From DALYDK01 sp964415715 (GTDB lineage Bacteria > Patescibacteriota > Saccharimonadia > Saccharimonadales > CAIOMD01), in contig CAYQBK010000053.1 of assembly GCA_964415715.1 (NCBI GenBank), positions 1-8,472 of the forward strand: DNA of 8,472 nucleotides, in the 5' to 3' direction. Below, one piece after another: positions 1-4,310 of the stretch. Under the pieces are notes generated by a model. That model made no database searches. It saw only the letters and a list, made by a program, of their open reading frames with translations, and had not been told where the DNA came from. Made by a program: the position numbers and the translations under genes. How positions within the stretch are numbered: the stretch's first letter is position 1; every line of letters starts with the position of its first letter.

Positions 1-88
1 TAACTATAAGAGTATGTTAGTGACTTGTTAGACTTACACAAAGAACAGCAAGTGTGTACAGGAGGTAGCCTTGTGGAGTGCGTAGGGT

Positions 89-94
89 TAGAAT
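89..94 (+). promoter_or_regulatory. possible -10 element for a leaderless Nudix mRNA
   Basis: TAGAAT (one mismatch to TATAAT) ends 6 nt before the ATG at 101, so transcription would begin at or next to the start codon. No convincing -35 hexamer lies 16-18 nt upstream. A GGAGGT stands at 61-66, about 34 nt before the ATG, too far to serve it. The matching arrangement on the HAD gene is the main reason to take this seriously. Confidence 0.3.
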
Positions 95-100
95 AGAGCT

Positions 101-508
101 ATGCAAGACTTTATAGGCGTAAAAATTGCTCTCATTAAAGACGGTGAGCTATTAGTGATACAAAGAGATGATAAACCCAATCTACGTTTTGCTGGATTAT
201 GGGATTTTGCTGAAGGCTCAAGAGAAAATAACGAAACACCTTTTGAGTGTATGGCGAGAGAAGTGCAAGAGGAACTTGGTCTCGACATCGAAAAAAGCTC
301 TATTGTTTGGGAAAAGGTTCACCCAGCTATGCACGACCCTAATGTGGACGCTCATATTACCGATAAACAGATTGCGAGCATTGTCTTTGGAGACGAGGGT
401 CAAGGTTGGAAAATGATGAGTATTGACGATTTTATGGCTAGTAACGAGGTAGTCGAACCACTCAAAGGACGTCTAACAGACTACCTTAACTCACTTGCTG
501 ACCACTAG
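101..508 (+). CDS. Nudix hydrolase (MutT-like family)
   Basis: A 135-residue protein with a complete Nudix box at residues 39-61: G39, five residues, E45, seven residues, then R53-E54-V-Q-E57-E58-L-G60-L61. This matches GX5EX7REUXEEXGU exactly. In the family the box binds divalent metal and cleaves nucleoside diphosphates linked to another moiety. The protein is a single domain of normal MutT size, with strands before the box (around VKIALI and ELLVIQR) and a C-terminal helix. The substrate cannot be read from the sequence; house-cleaning of damaged nucleotides is the usual guess. The segment before the box, LWDFAEGSRE, resembles the WD.P.G stretch of many Nudix enzymes but lacks the Pro-Gly-Gly. 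The ATG at 101 has no close Shine-Dalgarno and may be leaderless. The 3' end overlaps the convergent HAD gene by 23 bp. Confidence 0.9.
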   Translation: MQDFIGVKIALIKDGELLVIQRDDKPNLRFAGLWDFAEGSRENNETPFECMAREVQEELGLDIEKSSIVWEKVHPAMHDPNVDAHITDKQIASIVFGDEGQGWKMMSIDDFMASNEVVEPLKGRLTDYLNSLADH

Positions 509-1106
509 AGATAATCGAACGAATTCTCTCAATGACACTGTCGGCGTCGGTATACACTACGCCGTTAATACCGAGACTTTCGGCAACCTCTACGTTAGCT
601 GGGTCGTCATCTACAAATATTGTAGCTTCTGGCGTGGTTTTTAGTGTCTCAAGCGTTTGTTTGTAGATTGCAGGGTCGGGTTTTCTCATACCGACTTCGT
701 GTGATAACAAAACGTAGTCAAAGCCGTTGTAAATGCCCTTTTCTTGGAGTGCCCTAGCGTGGGGTTCAATCGTATTTGATAGGATTGCAAGCTTGATACC
801 GCTTTCGCCCAAACTTTTGGCAAGCTCAAGAATTGGAGTGTGTGGCGTAATGGCTTCGCCAAAAGCCCTACCTAGCAGGTTTTCGTCAGCACTAACAGGG
901 CGTATGCCATAGTTAACGCTTACCCTGTCCCAAAACTCGCTCTCACTAATTTCCCCACAACCGAGCGATAACATTTCATTGGCACGTATATTCGTAAGTG
1001 TTTCACCGCTAATACCGAGTTCCTGAAAGAGATCATTGTCCATAGTAGAATTACTCTCATGCAATACGCCACCGACGTCAAAGATAATTGCTTCAACCTT
1101 GCCCAT
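486..1106 (-). CDS. HAD-superfamily hydrolase, subfamily IA type
   Basis: A 206-residue cytosolic protein carrying all four HAD motifs. Motif I is FDVGGVL with nucleophile Asp10; motif II is the Ser110-Asn111 pair in AILSNT; motif III is Lys142 in MRKPDP; motif IV is the acidic run Asp166-Asp168 in IFVDDDPAN. Residues about 20-90 form the helical cap usual in subfamily IA. The position two after the nucleophile is Gly12 rather than the common acid/base Asp. This FDxGG/FDxGN form also occurs in active phosphatases such as YihX, so activity is not ruled out. The substrate is unknown; a small phosphorylated sugar or nucleotide is typical. The ATG at 1106-1104 has no Shine-Dalgarno but sits 7 nt after a TATAAT. 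It is convergent with the Nudix gene, and no terminator is visible between them because they overlap. Confidence 0.9.
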   Translation of the reverse strand: MGKVEAIIFDVGGVLHESNSTMDNDLFQELGISGETLTNIRANEMLSLGCGEISESEFWDRVSVNYGIRPVSADENLLGRAFGEAITPHTPILELAKSLGESGIKLAILSNTIEPHARALQEKGIYNGFDYVLLSHEVGMRKPDPAIYKQTLETLKTTPEATIFVDDDPANVEVAESLGINGVVYTDADSVIERIRSIISSGQQVS

Positions 1107-1113
1107 AGAGTTT

Positions 1114-1119
1114 ATTATA
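1114..1119 (-). promoter_or_regulatory. -10 element of the HAD gene, leaderless layout
   Basis: Read on the minus strand this is a perfect TATAAT followed by 7 nt and then the HAD ATG. Transcription normally begins about 7 nt after a -10 box, so the message would start at the ATG with no 5' leader. There is no recognisable -35 at 17-18 nt. The TATAAT is clear; the leaderless reading is inference. Confidence 0.45.
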
Positions 1120-1396
1120 ACAAATATTATGTGTTTTTACGTCTCCCTGCCTGCTGGGGGGCATGTTTTGTCTAACAAATGCTTACAAGGGAGAATATTG
1201 AAAAAACGCCCAACAAACAAAACCACCCTTAACAGGGTTGGCTATTGTTATATTGTTGACAAAGAGATAGTTAAAAATATCCGTATACTAAAAAAAGCCT
1301 TTTTAGACTCTAATCCAAATATTGGGTGCGAGTGAAGAAATTCTAATCCTTGACCGCGAACGGTCAAGACAATCTCGACACTTATAATTTACGATG
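1120..1396. other. non-coding stretch with inverted repeats
   Basis: No gene is supported here. The stretch holds a CTGCCTGC...GGCAT element at 1147-1164; an ACCCT/AGGGT hairpin at 1225-1238 whose minus-strand reading is followed by a U-rich tail (1201-1222); a weak A/T hairpin CTAAAAA/TTTTTAG at 1288-1306; a perfect 8-bp hairpin at 1349-1368; and TCTCGAC at 1373-1379 complementary to 1399-1405. A plus-strand frame from TTG 1198 to a stop at 1335 (45 codons) has AAGGGAGA at 1187-1194, only 3 nt before the TTG. It has no recognisable product, so I do not call it a gene. Confidence 0.5.
1349..1368. repeat. perfect 8-bp inverted repeat with a 4-nt loop
   Basis: CTTGACCG, then CGAA, then CGGTCAAG. 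On the minus strand the loop reads TTCG, the sequence of the stable UUCG tetraloop, although closed by G-C rather than the usual C-G. Neither strand has a T-run right after the stem, so it is not a standard intrinsic terminator. It could be a protein-binding operator or part of a structured RNA. Confidence 0.6.
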
Positions 1397-1425
1397 AGGT
1401 CGAGAGTTATGGGTCTCACAAACCA
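1397..1425 (+). pseudogene. degraded inverted copy of the tRNA-Gly 3' half
   Basis: Read on the plus strand, AGGTCGAGAGTTA (1397-1409) equals 13 nt of the minus-strand tRNA-Gly covering its variable loop, T stem and start of the T loop. Then come GTCTC (matching the T-stem 3' side) and ACCATTGA at 1422-1429, which matches the tRNA's ACCA end plus four trailer bases. Part of the acceptor stem is lost. No D arm, anticodon arm or 5' acceptor can be found upstream, so this is not a working tRNA. Together with the tRNA it makes an imperfect palindrome over 1397-1490. Confidence 0.6.
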
Positions 1426-1428
1426 TTG

Positions 1429-1451
1429 AAAAAGCCCCAAAACTGGGGTTC
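1429..1451 (-). terminator. intrinsic terminator of tRNA-Gly
   Basis: On the minus strand, 7 nt after the encoded CCA end, an AACCCCA/TGGGGCT hairpin (CCCC at 1448-1445, GGGG at 1438-1435, loop GTTT) runs directly into five T residues at 1433-1429. This is a compact rho-independent terminator in the correct orientation and place for the tRNA. Confidence 0.7.
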
Positions 1452-1457
1452 TATCAA

Positions 1458-1534
1458 TGGTGCGGGTTAAGAGACTCTAACTCTCGACCTCCACCTTGGC
1501 AAGGTGGCGCTCTAAACAACTGAGCTAAACCCGC
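1458..1534 (-). tRNA. tRNA-Gly (anticodon GCC), CCA encoded
   Basis: A 77-nt cloverleaf. The acceptor GCGGGTT/AACCCGC is 7 perfect pairs; the D stem is GCTC/GAGC; the anticodon stem CCACC/GGTGG closes the loop TTGCCAA with anticodon GCC; the variable loop is AGGTC; the T stem is GAGAG/CTCTT with one G-U pair. Discriminator A73 and the CCA are encoded. It reads GGC/GGT codons. The elbow is odd: the D loop AGTTGTTTA has U where G19 is expected, and the T loop TTAGAGT has A where C56 is expected. The usual G19-C56 tertiary pair thus becomes U19-A56, a compensated change. The tRNA has its own promoter upstream and a terminator 7 nt downstream. Confidence 0.93.
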
Positions 1535-1546
1535 ATGACTTACAAA

Positions 1547-1575
1547 ATTATAGGCAAGTTTGGACTAATATTCAA
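1547..1575 (-). promoter_or_regulatory. promoter of tRNA-Gly
   Basis: On the minus strand, TTGAAT (1575-1570) and a perfect TATAAT (1552-1547) are separated by exactly 17 nt, a good sigma70-like promoter. Initiation would fall near 1540, about 6 nt before the mature tRNA 5' end at 1534, leaving only a very short leader for RNase P. Confidence 0.65.
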
Positions 1576-1597
1576 GCTATTTTTCATTTATTTTTCT

Positions 1598-1625
1598 TTT
1601 AACCATAATAATAAAAGGGTATAAT
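1598..1625 (+). promoter_or_regulatory. promoter of the lemA-htpX-ligA operon
   Basis: A perfect TATAAT at 1620-1625 lies 28-34 nt before the lemA start codon. A weak -35, TTTAAC at 1598-1603, gives a 16-nt spacer. Transcription would begin near 1632 with a leader of about 25 nt that includes the Shine-Dalgarno. It is divergent from the tRNA-Gly promoter about 25-50 bp away, so the two units share one control region. The -35 is the weak part of the call. Confidence 0.55.
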
Positions 1626-1658
1626 ACAGTCAGGGTAATAAGTAAAAGGAGAATGATA

Positions 1659-2222
1659 ATGATTGCACTATTTATTGTGCTAGGGGTTGTGGCGTTGATT
1701 GCAATATTTTTTGTTGTCACCTACAACGGTTTAGTAAAGCTAAAAATCCGGGTAGATGAAGCCTGGAGTGATATAACAGTTCAACTAAAAAGACGATATG
1801 ACCTAATCCCAAATTTAGTCAACACTGTCCAGGGCTATGCAAAGCATGAAAGTAGTGTTTTTGAGAAAGTTACCGAAGCACGTAGTAATGCTATGAATGC
1901 TCAGGGTCCAGCTGCAACAGCTGAAACAGAAAATATGTTAAGCGGGGCACTAAAGAGTCTGTTCGCGGTAGCCGAAGCCTATCCAGACCTAAAGGCTAAT
2001 CAGAACTTTATGCAGTTACAAGATGAGCTAGTCGATACCGAAGACAAAATACAAGCATCACGACGTTTTTATAACGGTTCTGTGCGGGACTATAACACCA
2101 AAATACAAGTTTTTCCAAACAATATTTTTGCCGGTATGCTAGGGTTTACTAGCAAAGAATTCTTTGAACTAGACGAAGCCGAACAGGCTGCCGCTGAAAA
2201 ACCAGTAGACGTAAAATTCTAG
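1659..2222 (+). CDS. lemA: LemA family membrane protein
   Basis: A 187-residue protein counted from the ATG at 1659. An in-frame ATG at 1653 also exists but directly abuts the AGGAGA at 1647-1652. The ATG at 1659 has a normal 6-7 nt Shine-Dalgarno spacing, so I prefer it. One N-terminal membrane helix (about residues 3-22) precedes a helical domain with the LemA hallmarks: YNGLV (22-26), AWSDITVQLKRR (35-46), DLIPNLV, GYAKHE, AYPDLKA (107-113), then RRFYN and the FPNN..A..LGF stretch near 152-163. Length and motifs are typical. The molecular role of LemA is not settled; it is a membrane-anchored protein often encoded beside HtpX. It is the first gene of the operon, 7 nt before htpX. Confidence 0.93.
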   Translation: MIALFIVLGVVALIAIFFVVTYNGLVKLKIRVDEAWSDITVQLKRRYDLIPNLVNTVQGYAKHESSVFEKVTEARSNAMNAQGPAATAETENMLSGALKSLFAVAEAYPDLKANQNFMQLQDELVDTEDKIQASRRFYNGSVRDYNTKIQVFPNNIFAGMLGFTSKEFFELDEAEQAAAEKPVDVKF

Positions 2223-2229
2223 TAAGCAC

Positions 2230-3126
2230 ATGTATTCAGAAATAGACAGCAACAAGCGAAAAACCGTACTTCTTATGTTCGGTTTCTTTGTATTTGTTGG
2301 TGCAATAGCTTTTGGTGTTGGCTGGTATATGCATAGTTACTATATAACTATTTTTGCATTAGTTTTTGCTGTGGGTTATATTTTTTGGTCATATTATGCA
2401 TCTGACAAGCTAGCGCTCAGCGTCAACAATGCTAGGCAAATAGAAAAAGCTGACAATATTCGACTATGGCGAATAGTTGAAAATTTGGCTATAACCGACG
2501 GTCTACCGATGCCCAAGGTTTATATTATTGATGATCCTGCCCCAAATGCATTTGCTACTGGCCGTGATCCGAAACACGCTGGCGTAACTGTAACGACGGG
2601 TTTATTGGATATTATGGATGACAATGAACTAACGGGTGTTATAGCGCACGAACTTGGACATGTGCAAAACTATGATATTCGGGTATCGATGATAGCCTTT
2701 GGGCTTGTTGCTGTCGTGTCGATAATAAGTGATACAGTACTACGGTGGATGTTTTGGGGAGGTGTTTCAAGTGATGGCGATGGCGACAGTGATAGTGTTT
2801 CAAACCCTATTGTTTTAGCAGTTGGTATCGTAGCCATAGTGCTGGCACCAATAGTAGCAACCATGATTCAACTGTCTATATCACGCAAGCGTGAATATTT
2901 GGCCGATGCTACAGGTGCACTAACTACCAGGTATCCCCAAGGTTTGGCAAGTGCACTACAAAAAATTAGCGATCATGGATCGGCTATGCAAAAACAGAGC
3001 GCATCCACAGCGCATTTATTCTTTGCAAATCCGCTCAAAAAAGGTTCGTTTACTAGTCTTTTTAGTACCCACCCACCTATCGAAGATAGAATAGCTAAAC
3101 TTCAAGAAATGGAAACAAGGGTCTGA
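2230..3126 (+). CDS. htpX: HtpX, M48 family zinc metalloprotease
   Basis: A 298-residue integral membrane protease. Hydrophobic segments lie at about 14-34, 38-58, 153-175 and 193-213, as in HtpX. The catalytic HEXXH is H140-E141-L-G-H144 inside GVIAHELGHVQN. The third zinc ligand is expected at Glu222 in SRKREYLAD. NAFATG (106-111) and FSTHPP (278-283) are further M48 signatures. It should sit in the cytoplasmic membrane with the active site on the cytosolic side and degrade damaged membrane proteins. All catalytic residues are present. There is no clear Shine-Dalgarno before the ATG, which lies 7 nt after the lemA stop, so coupled translation is likely. A short SSDGDGDSDS stretch (180-189) between two helices is acidic and looks like a flexible loop. 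Confidence 0.95.
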   Translation: MYSEIDSNKRKTVLLMFGFFVFVGAIAFGVGWYMHSYYITIFALVFAVGYIFWSYYASDKLALSVNNARQIEKADNIRLWRIVENLAITDGLPMPKVYIIDDPAPNAFATGRDPKHAGVTVTTGLLDIMDDNELTGVIAHELGHVQNYDIRVSMIAFGLVAVVSIISDTVLRWMFWGGVSSDGDGDSDSVSNPIVLAVGIVAIVLAPIVATMIQLSISRKREYLADATGALTTRYPQGLASALQKISDHGSAMQKQSASTAHLFFANPLKKGSFTSLFSTHPPIEDRIAKLQEMETRV

Positions 3127-3127
3127 T

Positions 3128-4018
3128 ATGAAAAAACCTAAAATAAATAAAAAAATATTGAAACGTGACAAAACCAACAAACCCAAGCGGATAGCTTTTT
3201 TGTGGTTTCATTTAGCTAGGGCCTGGCAAGATGTAACTATATTTTGGCGCTCTATGATAGGTGTGGTGGCTGTTTATGCAGTGACATATATTGTTACGGT
3301 TATTGGACTAAATTTTGTTATTCCTAGTCTGAGCTCTGTTGGTACGACTAGCCCTGACACTGCCATACAAAACAGTGGTGCGCTTGATAAATCTTTTTCT
3401 GCCATAAGTAAAAGTTTTAGTTTTGTAAACGGTGATCAGTCAAGTACATTAGTGCAGATATTATTATTTTTGGTCGCAAGTTTGGCATTTGTATGGACTC
3501 TGCGCAAGATAAAACAACTGAAAAGGGTCAAAATATCAGAAGCATATTATAATGGCACAGCTCAAATAGTTGCTTTGTTTTTATTGTGTTTATGGTATTT
3601 GGCATATCTTATTCCCATAGCTATTGGTACAGCTATTATTTCAATAGCAAGCTACTCATCATCACTGGTCGAAAGTATAGTAATATTTGGCCTGTTTGGT
3701 ATGCTAACCTGGCTGACATTGTGGCTATATTCTATATACTGGCCGGCATTTTACATAATAACTCTACCAAATATGAGGCCAATGAAAGCCTTGCATAGCG
3801 CCAAAAAAATAACAAAAGCCAACAGGCTCAATATTTCGATACAAGTTGTCGGCTATATTATGTTGGTTGTTATCGTCGGTATTATTGTTTTGTTGCCGAT
3901 TGCGCTAATACTGCCACCGGTTACGCCGTATATTTTTTTGGTATATGTTTTTGTGCTATTCGGCTATAGCCACACCTTTATGTTTGCAATATACAGGAGT
4001 TTGATTGGTGAAAAATGA
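3128..4018 (+). CDS. uncharacterised six-helix membrane protein with a lysine-rich N-terminus
   Basis: I do not recognise this 296-residue protein. The first 21 residues hold 11 Lys/Arg, followed by an amphipathic stretch (FLWFHLARAWQDV) and about six membrane segments near 43-65, 107-127, 146-172, 181-211, 238-260 and 264-288. Between the first two is a polar Ser/Thr/Asn-rich stretch (about 66-105), probably outside the cell. A basic loop with ALHSAKKITKANR (221-233) separates the later helices, a feature also seen in some YciC/DUF975-like membrane proteins; this is a resemblance only. No catalytic motif is visible. The ATG lies 1 nt after the htpX stop with AAGGG at 3117-3121 as Shine-Dalgarno, and the 3' end overlaps the ligA start by 11 bp. 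It is therefore tightly bound into the operon. Confidence 0.85.
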   Translation: MKKPKINKKILKRDKTNKPKRIAFLWFHLARAWQDVTIFWRSMIGVVAVYAVTYIVTVIGLNFVIPSLSSVGTTSPDTAIQNSGALDKSFSAISKSFSFVNGDQSSTLVQILLFLVASLAFVWTLRKIKQLKRVKISEAYYNGTAQIVALFLLCLWYLAYLIPIAIGTAIISIASYSSSLVESIVIFGLFGMLTWLTLWLYSIYWPAFYIITLPNMRPMKALHSAKKITKANRLNISIQVVGYIMLVVIVGIIVLLPIALILPPVTPYIFLVYVFVLFGYSHTFMFAIYRSLIGEK

Positions 4019-4310
4019 GCTAGCTCGTTACAACAAACTAAAAAAGCTACTCCAACAGTACAATTATGAGTTTCACGCACTGGACAACCCTAGTGTAGAA
4101 GATTCGGTTTATGATTCGGTGTTTGCAGAACTAAAACAGTTTGAGAAAAAATATCCTGAAATGATCGCTAGCGATTCGCCAACTCAACGTGTCGGCAGTA
4201 AACTGCTAGATGGCTTCAAAAAGGTTGAGCATAAAAACCGGATGTTTAGCTTGAACGATGTTTTGATTTTGCCGAGGTCAAAGATTGGCTGGTTCGCATA
4301 TCTAAACTAG
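4008..4310 (+). CDS. ligA: NAD+-dependent DNA ligase LigA, N-terminal part before a frameshift
   Basis: Residues 1-85 are the LigA Ia domain that binds the NMN half of NAD+: RYNKLKKLL, LDNPSVEDSVYD, YPE, then DSPTQRVG (56-63) and FKKVEHKNRMFSLND. After Val85 (codon at 4260) the frame turns to non-LigA sequence and stops at 4308-4310, because the T-run at 4261-4264 has four T where five are needed. I chose GTG 4008 with AGGAG at 3995-3999 (8-nt spacing). TTG 4005 is also possible, one codon longer. With GTG 4008 and the missing T restored, the catalytic lysine falls at residue 115, the number used in E. coli LigA. The start overlaps the preceding gene by 11 bp, so translation is probably coupled. 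Confidence 0.85.
   Translation: MKNELARYNKLKKLLQQYNYEFHALDNPSVEDSVYDSVFAELKQFEKKYPEMIASDSPTQRVGSKLLDGFKKVEHKNRMFSLNDVLILPRSKIGWFAYLN

Noticed and set aside
61..85. GGAGGT at 61-66 followed by TTG and a 4-codon frame ending in TAG, as a leader peptide
   Set aside because: A 4-codon frame has no sequence signature, and the window begins too close by to know what precedes it.
1036..1335. A 99-codon plus-strand open frame reaching from the HAD gene into the intergenic region
   Set aside because: Its first part is antisense to the HAD start, and the sequence has no recognisable domain. The inner TTG at 1198 has AAGGGAGA only 3 nt before it. The remaining 45 codons are too little to call a gene.
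1349..1490. CRISPR array or phage attachment site
   Set aside because: The repeats are inverted, not evenly spaced direct repeats, and no integrase, Cas gene or phage gene is in the window.
3124..3142. TGA read as glycine (code 25, as in Gracilibacteria)
   Set aside because: TGA ends htpX exactly at the family's usual length, and reading on gives a stop within a few codons. The next gene also ends in TGA.
4260..4266. Programmed ribosomal frameshifting in ligA
   Set aside because: The frame-0 reading GAT GTT TTG does not form a canonical slippery heptamer, four T are too few for efficient transcriptional slippage, and I saw no strong stimulatory hairpin just downstream.
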